Positions 49,418 to 57,734 of a DNA stretch of 64,000 nucleotides are shown piece by piece; within the stretch, counting starts at the first letter, position 1; every line of letters begins with the position of its first letter. The position numbers were made by a program, and so were the translations under genes. Source of the DNA: Parapusillimonas granuli (GTDB taxonomy: Bacteria > Pseudomonadota > Gammaproteobacteria > Burkholderiales > Burkholderiaceae_B); the NCBI RefSeq assembly GCF_013416525.1, contig NZ_JACCEM010000002.1, forward strand, positions 1 through 64,000. Reading direction: 5' to 3'. The notes beneath the pieces are model-generated. The model saw only the letters and a program-made list of their open reading frames with translations, was not told the origin of the DNA and did not search any database.

Positions 49418-51697
49418 TTATTCCGCCGCTGCGGTGGCGCCGTAAGCGATGCCGGTCTTGCGGCCGCGGGACTGGGCCAGGCCCAGGACGACTTGCCAGA
49501 AGATGGCGAATGCGCCCACGATGAAGACCATGTCGCCGAAGGTGCGGACCCAGCGCAGGGTCTGCAGGATGGGCTGCTGCATGAACTCTTCACTGCGTGC
49601 ATACCACATGCCTTCCGTCACGCTGGCGTGGAACTGGATGATGCCGATGGGCAGCAGGCTGGTGGCGATCATCAGCACCAGGCCCAGGTTCAGGCCCCAG
49701 AACCCCGTGCGCATGACTTTCTCGTTGAACTGGAAGCCGGGGACCACGTATCGCAGCACCAGCAGGGTGAAGCCGATGGCCAGGAAGCCGTACACACCGA
49801 ACAGCGCCGCGTGGGCATGGACCGGCGTGGTGTTCAGGCCCTGGATGTAGTAGAGCGAGATCGGCGGATTGACCATGAACCCGAATACGCCCGCGCCCAG
49901 CATGTTCCAGAAGGCCACGGCCACGAAGCACATCAAGGGCCAGCGCACCGCTTCCATCCACGGAGCGCGGGCCTTCAGGCGCCAGTTTTCCCAGGCTTCA
50001 TAGCCCAGCACGATCAGGGGCACGACTTCGAGCGCGCTGAAGCTTGCGCCGATGGCCATGACGGGCGTCGTGGTGCCGGCGAAATACAGGTGGTGCAGCG
50101 TGCCGGGCACGCCCCCGAGCATGAACAGCGATGCCGAGGCCAGGCTGGCGATGGTTGCGCCGCGCTTGGAGACCAGGCCCATGCTGGAGAAGATGAATGC
50201 CAGGGCCGTCGTGGCGAACACTTCGAAGAAGCCTTCCACCCACAGGTGGACCACCCACCAGCGCCAGTATTCCATGATGGTGATGTGGGTGCGCTCGCCG
50301 TAGAACAGGCCGGTGCCGTAGAACAGGCCGATGGCGATGGTGGACGCCGCGAGCAGCGCCAGCAGGTTCTTGTCGCCGTCCTTCTTGAACGCGGGCAGCA
50401 TGCCGCGCAGCATCAGCAGCAGCCAGAAGGCCAGTCCGAGGAATTTGACGATCTGCCAGACGCGGCCGAGTTCCAGGTACTCATAGCCCTGGTGTCCGAG
50501 CCAGAAGTTCAGCGACTCGGGCATGATGTGCTTGATCGCCAGGAAATTGCCGATGTAGGAACCGACGACCAGCACGACCAGCGCCCAGAAGAGCACGTCG
50601 ACGCCGAGTTTCTGGTATTTGGGGTCCTTGCCGCCGTTGATGACGGGCGCGAGGAACAGCCCCGCCGCGAGGAAGCCCGAGGCGATCCAGAACAGCGCCG
50701 TCTGCAGGTGCCAGGTGCGCGTCAGCGAATACGGGAACCATTGCGACACGTCTATGCCGTAGAAGGTCTGGCCTTCCACCGTATAGTGCGCCGTGAACCC
50801 CCCCAGCAGGACCTGGAAGACGAACAAGGCCACGACCAGGAACAGGTACTTGCCCAGCGCGCGCTGGGAAGGCGTCAGGGCGCCCAGGCTGAGGGGGTCG
50901 GCCTTGGGCGCGACGGGTTCCGGTTCCTCGCGGTGCAGGAACGCCCAGCCCCAGACCAGGAAGGCGATGCCGGCAAGCAGCACGACCACGCTGGCGATGG
51001 ACCAGATGACGTTGGACGCCGAAGGCTTGTTGTCGATGAGCGGTTCATGCGGCCAGTTGTTCGTGTAGGTCACATGCGAATTGGGCCGCTCCGTCGCGGC
51101 CGCCCAGGCCGTCCAGAAGTAGAAGTCGGTCAGGTCCTGGCGCCGTTCCGCGCTGGGAAGCGTGCCGTCCTTCATGGCGAAGTTGGAGCGGGTCTTCTTC
51201 AGCTCCGGATCATCGCCATACAGCTTCTTGTAGTATTCGGCGGTGTTGGCCATGGCCTGCGCGCGCCGATCCGTGACCGTGACCACGCCGGTCTTCGGGT
51301 CGAGCGTGTTGCGGCGGTACTCGGTCTTGAGCTGCGCCCGCAGAATGGCCTGCCGGTCTTCGCTCAACTGGGCGAAGGGCACGCCGTATTCCTGCTGCGC
51401 GCCCAGATCCAGCCACGCCGTCAATTCGCGGTGCAGCCAGTCCGACGTCCAGTCGGGAGCCTGGTACGAACCATGGCCCCAGATGGAGCCCACTTGCATG
51501 CCGCCCGTGCTTTGCCAGGCCGTCTGGCCGTCGAGGATGTCCTCTTTGGTCATCAGCACCCTATCGGAGACGGTCACCACTTTTTCGGGAATCGGCGGCA
51601 CTTGCTTGTAGACTTCGACGCCGCTCCATCCCAGTATTCCAAACGTAATGGCCAGGACGACACCCAGCAACCACCATAACTTCTTGTATTCACCCAT
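49418..51697 (-). CDS. norB: Quinol-dependent nitric oxide reductase (qNOR)
   Basis: qNOR reduces two NO to N2O with electrons from quinol. From ATG 51697 (MGEYKKLWWLLGVVLAITFGILGWSGVEVYKQ), preceded by AAGGAG at six bases, it has 759 residues. An N-terminal periplasmic domain of about 200 residues is fused to a NorB-like core of about 12 helices, which marks qNOR rather than cNOR. The heme and FeB histidines lie in segments such as RWWVVHLWVEGFFEV and GTLHHLYFAG. Its start overlaps the end of the upstream hemerythrin-like gene by eight bases. Confidence 0.97.
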   Translation of the reverse strand: MGEYKKLWWLLGVVLAITFGILGWSGVEVYKQVPPIPEKVVTVSDRVLMTKEDILDGQTAWQSTGGMQVGSIWGHGSYQAPDWTSDWLHRELTAWLDLGAQQEYGVPFAQLSEDRQAILRAQLKTEYRRNTLDPKTGVVTVTDRRAQAMANTAEYYKKLYGDDPELKKTRSNFAMKDGTLPSAERRQDLTDFYFWTAWAAATERPNSHVTYTNNWPHEPLIDNKPSASNVIWSIASVVVLLAGIAFLVWGWAFLHREEPEPVAPKADPLSLGALTPSQRALGKYLFLVVALFVFQVLLGGFTAHYTVEGQTFYGIDVSQWFPYSLTRTWHLQTALFWIASGFLAAGLFLAPVINGGKDPKYQKLGVDVLFWALVVLVVGSYIGNFLAIKHIMPESLNFWLGHQGYEYLELGRVWQIVKFLGLAFWLLLMLRGMLPAFKKDGDKNLLALLAASTIAIGLFYGTGLFYGERTHITIMEYWRWWVVHLWVEGFFEVFATTALAFIFSSMGLVSKRGATIASLASASLFMLGGVPGTLHHLYFAGTTTPVMAIGASFSALEVVPLIVLGYEAWENWRLKARAPWMEAVRWPLMCFVAVAFWNMLGAGVFGFMVNPPISLYYIQGLNTTPVHAHAALFGVYGFLAIGFTLLVLRYVVPGFQFNEKVMRTGFWGLNLGLVLMIATSLLPIGIIQFHASVTEGMWYARSEEFMQQPILQTLRWVRTFGDMVFIVGAFAIFWQVVLGLAQSRGRKTGIAYGATAAAE

Positions 51698-52211
51698 GTT
51701 GGGCTCCTTCTCCAGCATTTGAGGCTTTTAAAAACAGCACATTGTTCTCGAGACCAATGTGCCGCGTCAGATCCTTGCGGAACGTATCCAGTTGTCCATA
51801 CAAAGCCTGCCAGGTGTTGCAGGCATCGGCGGGCAGTGTCAGTTGCTGCGTGACGCGGTCGATCGCTTCGAGCGCGTTGTTGTGCTGGTCGTGCTCGAAC
51901 AGCATCACGGTGATGGGGCCGCGGGCCTGGGCGCCCATGCCGTTGGCCAGCATGGGAAACAGCACCTGCTCTTCTTTCAGCATGTGGCTTTCGAGCTCCT
52001 GCTGCAGCCCTTCCAGCACGTCGGCCAGCCCGGCGGGGCACAGCTCGCGCCCCGCGTGCACGTGCTCCACGCGCCGCGCCAGGCGTATCAGTTCGGGCAG
52101 CTGCACCCTGTGACGCTCATGAAAACGCGTCACGATATAGCTGGTCAGCTCGCCCGCGGACGCCTCGCGCCAGTCGGCGTCGCTCGTCCGTTCCGGCAAA
52201 ATCGTGTCCAT
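51690..52211 (-). CDS. norA: Hemerythrin-like di-iron protein, NorA/DnrN/YtfE type
   Basis: Relatives bind NO or repair Fe-S centres damaged by nitrosative stress. From ATG 52211 (MDTILPERTSDADWREAS) the protein has 173 residues. The hemerythrin-type His/Glu ligands are in RFHERHR, ELESHMLKEEQVLFPML, LFEHDQHNNAL and LTRHIGLENNVLF. Full-length ScdA/YtfE proteins have about 220 residues with an N-terminal ScdA_N domain that is largely missing here. It is the first gene of the NorR-controlled operon. Confidence 0.9.
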   Translation of the reverse strand: MDTILPERTSDADWREASAGELTSYIVTRFHERHRVQLPELIRLARRVEHVHAGRELCPAGLADVLEGLQQELESHMLKEEQVLFPMLANGMGAQARGPITVMLFEHDQHNNALEAIDRVTQQLTLPADACNTWQALYGQLDTFRKDLTRHIGLENNVLFLKASNAGEGAQHG

Positions 52212-52252
52212 CGTGGCATCATCCTTCAGTGGGTTTGTCGCCTTCCCTATAC

Positions 52253-52267
52253 GCAAGATGCATGCCA
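52253..52267 (-). promoter_or_regulatory. Sigma-54 promoter for norAB
   Basis: Read on the minus strand: TGGCAT-GCATC-TTGC, one mismatch from TGGCAC-N5-TTGC, with GG and GC exactly ten bases apart. The predicted start is about 52241, thirty bases before the norA ATG. It is used with the NorR sites at 52309-52364. Confidence 0.9.
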
Positions 52268-52308
52268 GTTTTTTTTAGGGGTTTTCCATGGGATCGTCGC
52301 CCAAACAG

Positions 52309-52364
52309 GGTGAAATCCACCCTGCGGCAACAGGGTAGATTTCACCCTTAGGGTATAATTCACC
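52309..52364. promoter_or_regulatory. Three NorR enhancer sites
   Basis: Three copies of GGT-N7-ACC lie at 52309-52321, 52334-52346 and 52352-52364, the known NorR-binding pattern. They are 25 and 18 bases apart and start about 42 bases upstream of the sigma-54 promoter. The third contains TATAAT (52354-52359) and ends three bases before the norR ATG, so NorR could also act on its own gene. Confidence 0.9.
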
Positions 52365-52367
52365 ACC

Positions 52368-53930
52368 ATGGACCAATTGCTGCTCGCCGATCTCGTCACC
52401 GACCTTCCCAATGCCGTCCGCCTGCAACGCGCGGTACACACGTTGCGCCAGCGCTTCATGTGCGACGCCGTGGGCCTGCTTTGCCTGGACGGCGACACCC
52501 TGCGGCTGGTGGCCGCCGCCGGGCTGGCCCACGAAGCGCTGGGCAGGCGTTTCGTCGTCGCCCAGCATCCGCGCTTCGCCACCATCATGTCGCGGCGCGA
52601 CCCCACGTGGTTCGAGCCGGGCAGCGTCCTGGCCGACCCCTACGACGGCCTGCTGGACGACAAGAAAGGCTCGCCGCTGCCCGTGCACGACTGCCTGGGC
52701 ATCAGCCTGCACATCGAAGGCCGGCCCTGGGGCGCCCTGACCCTCGACGCGCTCAAGACCGGCACCTTCGACGCCGCCATGCAGAATGAACTCAAGCGCT
52801 ACGGGCTCATGCTGGAAGCGGCCATACGCGTCAGCGCGCTCGAAAAGGAAAACCGCAACCTGCGGCAGCTGGGCAGCGGGCTGGGCGAGTCCGGCCCGCT
52901 CGGCGACCTGCATGAAATCATCGGCGAAAGCGAAGCCATCTCGCAATTGCTGCACGAGCTCGACGTCGTGGCCGATTCCGACCTGCCCGTGCTGCTGCTG
53001 GGGGAAACCGGCGTGGGCAAGGAACTCTTCGCGCGGCGCGTGCACCGCAGGTCGCGGCGCGGCCGCAAGCCCATGATCCACGTCAACTGCGCCGCCCTGC
53101 CCGAATCCCTGGCCGAAAGCGAACTCTTCGGCCACGTGAAGGGCGCGTTCTCGGGCGCCAACACCGATCGCCCGGGGCGCTTCGAAGCCGCGCAGGGCGG
53201 CACCCTGTTCCTGGACGAAGTCGGCGAACTGCCGCTGGGCGTGCAGGCCAAGCTGCTGCGCACCCTGCAGAACGGCGAAATCCAGCGCCTGGGCACCGAT
53301 GAAATCATCAAGACGGACGTGCGCATCATTGCCGCCACCAATCGGCAGCTGAAAGAAAACACCCTGGCCGGCACGTTCCGGGCGGACCTCTACCATCGCC
53401 TGTCGGTCTACCCCGTGCACATTCCGCCCTTGCGCGACCGCGACCGCGACATCCTGATCCTTGCCGGCCATTTCCTGGAGTTCAACCGCGCGCGCCTGGG
53501 CCTGCGCGGCCTGCGGCTTTCCTATGCCGCCGAGCGCGCGCTGCTGGCCTACTCCTGGCCCGGAAACGTGCGCGAGCTGGAACACGTGATCAGCCGCGCC
53601 GCCCTGAAAATGCTTACCCGCGGCGCCTCGCGCGACCAGATCCTGACGCTGGGGCCCGAACTCCTGGACGTCGACGCCGGCCAGCCGGCCGCCACGCAAG
53701 ACCTCTACGGGGCCGAACCCTTCTACGGCATCGAAGGGCCGGCGGCGGGGGAATGGAAAGGCGGCGGCGTGCAGCCTTTGCGCCTGACCGTGGAAAGCAC
53801 CCAGAAGGCATGCATTCAGCGCGCGCTGGACGCCGCCGGCGGCAATTGGGCGCAGGCCGCCAGGCTGCTGGACATCGACGCCAGCAACCTGCACAAAATG
53901 GCCCGCAAACTGGGGCTGAAGGCCGCTTAG
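52368..53930 (+). CDS. norR: NO-responsive sigma-54 activator NorR
   Basis: NorR senses NO through a non-heme iron in its GAF domain and opens sigma-54 promoters. The 520-residue protein has an N-terminal GAF domain (about 1-170), an AAA+ domain with Walker A GETGVGKE and Walker B GGTLFLDEVGE, and a C-terminal FIS-type helix-turn-helix (GGNWAQAARLLDIDASNLHKMARKLGL). The sigma-54 contact loop reads GAFSGA instead of the usual GAFTGA. There is no Shine-Dalgarno before the ATG. Confidence 0.96.
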   Translation: MDQLLLADLVTDLPNAVRLQRAVHTLRQRFMCDAVGLLCLDGDTLRLVAAAGLAHEALGRRFVVAQHPRFATIMSRRDPTWFEPGSVLADPYDGLLDDKKGSPLPVHDCLGISLHIEGRPWGALTLDALKTGTFDAAMQNELKRYGLMLEAAIRVSALEKENRNLRQLGSGLGESGPLGDLHEIIGESEAISQLLHELDVVADSDLPVLLLGETGVGKELFARRVHRRSRRGRKPMIHVNCAALPESLAESELFGHVKGAFSGANTDRPGRFEAAQGGTLFLDEVGELPLGVQAKLLRTLQNGEIQRLGTDEIIKTDVRIIAATNRQLKENTLAGTFRADLYHRLSVYPVHIPPLRDRDRDILILAGHFLEFNRARLGLRGLRLSYAAERALLAYSWPGNVRELEHVISRAALKMLTRGASRDQILTLGPELLDVDAGQPAATQDLYGAEPFYGIEGPAAGEWKGGGVQPLRLTVESTQKACIQRALDAAGGNWAQAARLLDIDASNLHKMARKLGLKAA

Positions 53931-53971
53931 GGCCTGTTGACGCTAAGGCGACGGGGCCGCGTCAACGGCCC
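53930..53971. terminator. Bidirectional hairpin terminator norR/tautomerase
   Basis: GGGCC-T-GTTGACGC (53930-53943) pairs with GCGTCAAC-GGCCC (53959-53971), thirteen pairs with one bulged T and a 15-base loop. It spans the stop codons of both convergent genes. There is no T-tract. Confidence 0.6.
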
Positions 53972-54336
53972 ATGGCGCGCGCGCTCACGCCGCCCGCCAT
54001 GCCCATGTTCGACTTCGGGAAATCCACCAGGCGCACCCGCACCTCGCTTTCCGGCATATTGACGGCTTCCGCGCCCACTTTGCTGAGCGCCGCGATCAGG
54101 GCGTCTTTCTGGGCGTCGCTGCGGCCCTCGATGAAATCCACCACGAACATCAGGCCCGGCGTATTGAACTCGCCCGCGTTCAAATAATGGCCGGCGGGTA
54201 TCGTATGCAGCAGCACCCGCACGCTGGACAGCGGCGCGCCTATGCTTGCCACCACGGCGTCGCTGCTGCCCTGGAGCAGCCGCTTCTTCTGTTCTTCGGA
54301 ATATCCTTCGGTGGCGGTGATGGTGACGTAGGGCAT
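53962..54336 (-). CDS. 4-oxalocrotonate tautomerase superfamily protein
   Basis: The start at ATG 54336 gives MPYVTITATEGYSEEQKKRLLQGSSDAVV, in which Pro becomes residue 1 after Met removal, as required for the catalytic N-terminal Pro. The 124 residues contain one clear tautomerase unit and a second, weaker half (MFVVDFIEGRSDAQKDALIAALSKVGAEAVN), so it looks like a fused tandem monomer of the type seen in longer members. The function is unknown. A start seven codons upstream would bury the Pro. Confidence 0.85.
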   Translation of the reverse strand: MPYVTITATEGYSEEQKKRLLQGSSDAVVASIGAPLSSVRVLLHTIPAGHYLNAGEFNTPGLMFVVDFIEGRSDAQKDALIAALSKVGAEAVNMPESEVRVRLVDFPKSNMGMAGGVSARAMGR

Positions 54337-55025
54337 GGCTGTTCTCATGAAGGTCAATGGGAAATCGAGCCAAGATTATCGCTGCGCGCATGGATTGCGA
54401 CAAGCCCGCGGCCGGAACACAGCCACCGTGCGAAAGACGGCCTTCCACAACGCCACCGGAATTTTCCATTACATGTGATTGCCGCTCATGTCGCGCCGGC
54501 CTGACCCGAGGCGAAACCGGCCATGGTGGTGGAAAGCGCTTATGTCCGCGCACCAGGCTCGCCAGGGCCCGGTGTGCCGCACGAGCGCAAAGGCAGGATT
54601 CGCTTTCAGGTAATGGCGGCGAAGGTATCCAGAGGAGAGCCGCTGCGCGATCCGGGGCACCCTCATCGGTAGCTGCTGCATAGGCGCCCACAAAGGCGAA
54701 GCGCCGCAAGAACGGCGCTTCGTTTCGCAGGTGCTCTTTAGCATCAGCACGGCTGAACCCTGTTTCCAGGAGGCGGATAGACACCTTCGCAGGCCCCGGT
54801 ACATCGATCTGACGACAAGCATAGTCGCTTGTGGGTCAGGGGCCAAGGCGCTTATTCGGCTTATTCGCGCGGGCGCGGCGTTACGCCGACTCGACACGGC
54901 GTTCTGCATGTCCAGCACTTTTGGCGCATGGAGGAACCGAAGCCACGGCAGGCCAAGCCTGATGACCATATTGCCCTCCCCGCCCCGTTTACTGTATAAA
55001 TCCACAGTTCAAAAAAACGGAGCCT
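54337..55025. other. Gap without a convincing gene
   Basis: About 690 bases separate the tautomerase from the small orphan gene. Open frames exist on both strands (the longest, minus strand 54469-55005) but none has recognisable patterns or a ribosome binding site. A strong hairpin with 10-bp arms CGAAGCGCCG and CGGCGCTTCG lies at 54697-54722 with loop CAAGAA, followed on the plus strand by TTTC. It could be a terminator of a decayed gene. The right end carries a promoter with LexA box. Confidence 0.5.
54971..55007 (+). promoter_or_regulatory. Promoter overlapped by a LexA-type box
   Basis: TTGCCC (54971-54976), 18 bases and TATAAA (54995-55000) form a promoter. It is overlapped by CTGTATAAATCCACAG at 54992-55007, which fits the LexA pattern CTGT-N8-ACAG exactly. 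The gene below is therefore a candidate SOS-regulated gene. Confidence 0.65.
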
Positions 55026-55325
55026 ATGCCCACCATGTACACCATCACCATCCAAGACGCCCCGAATGACCTGCCCGAGCGCACCCGGCAGGACGCCGAA
55101 CAGCGATTTCGCCGCACGCTGGAACGAGCCCTCGGCGGGCCCGATGCCGTCCTCGCCGCATACCGGGCCTGGCAGACGGCCGAGGAGACGGCGGAATCGG
55201 AAATGACGGCCGACGACATTGCGCTCGCCAAAAGGTGGATCGCGGCGGCCGCGCGTGCCCGCAATGACGGGTTCCGCGACGTGGGCGAGACGGAGGCGTG
55301 GTTCGAGGTACGCCTGGACAGGTAG
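55026..55325 (+). CDS. Small orphan protein behind a LexA-type box
   Basis: The protein has 99 residues and is not recognised. It is acidic and mostly helical, with an N-terminal strand YTITIQDAPNDL and Ala-rich helices (TLERALGGPDAVLAAYRAWQTAEETAE). There is no signal peptide or membrane segment. GGAG lies three bases before the ATG at 55026 and twelve before a second ATG at 55035, so the start is uncertain. Codon use is like its neighbours. The LexA-type operator at its promoter suggests induction by DNA damage. Confidence 0.65.
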   Translation: MPTMYTITIQDAPNDLPERTRQDAEQRFRRTLERALGGPDAVLAAYRAWQTAEETAESEMTADDIALAKRWIAAAARARNDGFRDVGETEAWFEVRLDR

Positions 55326-55594
55326 CGGCAGGGCCACCCGCGCCCTTGGCGCCGGCCGTTCCCGCGCAGGCCCTCCCCGGCAAAACCCGGAAAAAAAATC
55401 CGGCGACGGCGTATTGTGCAAAATGCGGAACGGCGCCCGCTGCGGAACATGAGTTTCTATTGGTAAAAATAATGTAATAAGATAGAATATATTTTCATAA
55501 ATAAATATTTAGTTTCAATCGGGCATGGCTTCATAGTAATGACGGTGTAGTCGTTTCTGTCGGGGTTGCCGTTTTATAAAAAAAGAGAGTGCCT
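55326..55594 (+). promoter_or_regulatory. AT-rich promoter region of the second chemosensory operon
   Basis: The stretch 55450-55590 is far more AT-rich than the flanks. TTGGTA (55460-55465), a 17-base spacer and TAGAAT (55483-55488) form a good housekeeping promoter, giving a leader of about 100 bases. I searched for a sigma-28 pattern and did not find one, so this operon may not be under flagellar class III control. Confidence 0.65.
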
Positions 55595-55960
55595 TTGAAG
55601 ACCATCGTACTGGTGGACGATTCCGCCACGCTTTTATTGTCCGTGTCCAATATCCTGACCAAAGCGGGTTATCAGGTAGAAAAATTCTCCAATGCCCAGG
55701 ATGCGCTGAAGGGGTTCGGCACCGGCATCAAGACCGATCTGCTGATCACCGATCTGAACATGCCGGGCATGAACGGAATCGAGTTCATCAAGGAAGTGCG
55801 CAAGCTGCCGCAATACCGTTTCATGCCCATTCTGTTCCAGACCACCGAATCGCAACAGGCCAAGCGCGCCGAGGCCAAGGCGGCCGGCGCCTCGGGCTGG
55901 CTGGTCAAGCCCGTCACGGCCACAGACCTGCTCAACACCATCAAGCTCGTGATGCGCTAG
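55595..55960 (+). CDS. CheY-like single-domain response regulator
   Basis: This 121-residue stand-alone receiver has the acidic pair in VLVDDS, phospho-Asp in [13 protein letters not shown], Thr in FQTTES and Lys in WLVKPV. I choose the TTG at 55595 ([10 protein letters not shown]) because GAGAG lies five bases before it; a GTG at 55589 would add two residues. It heads the second chemosensory operon and is a different class from the motor CheY at 25220. Its output partner is unknown. Confidence 0.92.
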   Translation: MKTIVLVDDSATLLLSVSNILTKAGYQVEKFSNAQDALKGFGTGIKTDLLITDLNMPGMNGIEFIKEVRKLPQYRFMPILFQTTESQQAKRAEAKAAGASGWLVKPVTATDLLNTIKLVMR

Positions 55961-55992
55961 CGCGCCGTCGAAAGCACCAGGGGGACGGGGCG

Positions 55993-57300
55993 ATGGACGA
56001 CTCTGCAAAAGAGAAGCGCAGGCTGCTGCTGGTACTGGCCGTGGTCAGTGCCGGCGTGTGGATCACGATTTATCTCGGCAACGATGTTTTCGAACATGAA
56101 TTCCTGCCCTGGCTCGGCCTGGGCTCCCCCGCGGGCGACGCCCTGGGCGGTATGCTGATCGCGGTGGTGTCGTTCTTTGCCCAGCGCCTCGTGGCGATCA
56201 TTTTTTATCGCAACTGGCGCCTGGGGGTGGAAACCCGTGCCGCCGTTGGCCGGCAGGTGAGCCAGGAACTGCGGCAGGTGCCCCAGTTCAACGAAGTGGT
56301 GCGCAAGCAGCTGGACACCGTGGTGCAGGGAACGGAAAAAGCCTCGTTCGACATCATCACCCGGATGAACGACATCGACCGGGTGATCGACAAGCTCAAC
56401 CAGCTTGTGGATTCCAACGTCCATATCTCCACCGATATGATGGCCTCGTCCGAGGAACGCGCCGCCCGGAACCAGGAGCTGATCGACCAGCTCAATCGGT
56501 ACATCAGCCAGCGCATCGACCAAGCCGAAGCCGACCGCCTGCGCACCGAGCAGTTCGCCCAGCAGGCGCGCTCTCTGACCGGGCTGGTGAGCCTGATCCG
56601 CAACATCGCCTTCCAGACCAACCTGCTCGCGCTCAACGCCGCCATCGAGGCGGCGCGGGTGGGCGCCGCCGGGCGCGGCTTTGCCGTGGTGGCGGGCGAA
56701 GTGCGCAAGCTCTCGCAGGCCACCGACCATGCCGTCAACCAGATCAACGACGGCATCCAAGGCGTGGTTTCTTCCATCGAGAAGCAGTATGAGGACAATT
56801 TCTCGCACAGCAGCATCGAGCTCGAGCACAAGGCGCTGCAGCAGTTTTCGACCCAGCTCCAGCAGCTGGGGCGCGACCACCGCGACCTGATCCGCCACGG
56901 CGCCGAGGCGATAGAGCAAATCCGCCAGTCCAGCCTGGAACTGACGGCCATGTTCATGGATACGCTGGCCTGCATACAGTTCCAGGACGTGACCCGGCAG
57001 CAGATCGAGCACGTCGTCGCCGCGCTGAAACGCCTGGACGACCACGCCCTCCTGCTGAGCAAGCGCCTGCTGTCCATCGACACGCCGGACGAAGAGCTGC
57101 GCCCGCTGGCCGAGCATCTGCAGGACATCTACAGCGGCTACGTCATGCAGGCCCAGCGCAGTGACCACCATAGCGCCATGGGCACGGCCGGCACGGCGCG
57201 ATCCGGCGCCGCGCCGGCACCCGCAGCCGTCGCAAGCTCTGCGCCCGCCCGCCCCGCCGCCCCTTCGGGCGGCGACGAACCCAAGATCGAGCTGTTCTGA
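55993..57300 (+). CDS. Methyl-accepting protein without periplasmic domain
   Basis: This receptor-like protein has 435 residues. Two hydrophobic segments close together (about 10-29 and 50-72) are followed directly by coiled coil with the signalling tip [40 protein letters not shown]. There is no HAMP and no sizeable periplasmic region. The coiled coil is shorter than in standard receptors, and the segment [29 protein letters not shown] toward the C-terminus resembles a CheZ-like DxxxQ pattern (FQDVTRQQ). The tail is Ala/Pro-rich. It probably senses an internal or membrane signal. Confidence 0.88.
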   Translation: MDDSAKEKRRLLLVLAVVSAGVWITIYLGNDVFEHEFLPWLGLGSPAGDALGGMLIAVVSFFAQRLVAIIFYRNWRLGVETRAAVGRQVSQELRQVPQFNEVVRKQLDTVVQGTEKASFDIITRMNDIDRVIDKLNQLVDSNVHISTDMMASSEERAARNQELIDQLNRYISQRIDQAEADRLRTEQFAQQARSLTGLVSLIRNIAFQTNLLALNAAIEAARVGAAGRGFAVVAGEVRKLSQATDHAVNQINDGIQGVVSSIEKQYEDNFSHSSIELEHKALQQFSTQLQQLGRDHRDLIRHGAEAIEQIRQSSLELTAMFMDTLACIQFQDVTRQQIEHVVAALKRLDDHALLLSKRLLSIDTPDEELRPLAEHLQDIYSGYVMQAQRSDHHSAMGTAGTARSGAAPAPAAVASSAPARPAAPSGGDEPKIELF

Positions 57301-57326
57301 CACCTGCCACATTACAGGAGCCACGC

Positions 57327-57659
57327 ATGACCACAGCCGCCGTGCCATCCCCTTCCCTGCGCGCTCAGCGCCTGGTGTTCGACGGGCAACTGACCATCTA
57401 CGACGCCGGTGTGCTCAAGACCCGGCTGCAAGCCGCGCTGGAGCAGGCCGGCGATGGCGGGCTGGAGCTCGATCTGGACCAGGTGTCCGAGATCGACACG
57501 GCCGGGCTGCAACTGCTGCTGCTGGCACGGCGCGAAAGCCGGCGCCTGCAGCGCCCGTTGCGCATCGTCGCCGCCAGTGCGGCGCTGCGGGAAGTCGTGG
57601 GCTTCTGCCGTCTGGGCGACTTCTTCGGCGAGACCCTGCCGCCGGACGCCCGGGACTAG
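57327..57659 (+). CDS. STAS domain protein
   Basis: The 110-residue protein is a stand-alone STAS domain like SpoIIAA-type anti-sigma factor antagonists. The key loop reads SEIDTAGLQLLLL with Thr58 in the place of the phosphorylatable Ser/Thr. AGGAG precedes the ATG. No SpoIIAB/RsbW-type kinase or PP2C phosphatase is visible in the window. Its position between the receptor and cheA suggests a role in this pathway's signal processing. Confidence 0.9.
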   Translation: MTTAAVPSPSLRAQRLVFDGQLTIYDAGVLKTRLQAALEQAGDGGLELDLDQVSEIDTAGLQLLLLARRESRRLQRPLRIVAASAALREVVGFCRLGDFFGETLPPDARD

Positions 57660-57734
57660 GGATCCGTCGGGATCCAACCGTCTCGGGCCATCCGCCTCAT
57701 CGTCTCCATTGCATCGCCACACCAGGAACAGTTC

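Noticed and set aside
54469-55005. 178-codon minus-strand frame in the gap after the tautomerase
   Set aside because: No recognisable pattern, no ribosome site, overlaps a strong hairpin and the LexA-type promoter of the next gene.
54337-55025. Insertion sequence remnant
   Set aside because: No terminal inverted repeats, target duplication or transposase pattern could be seen.
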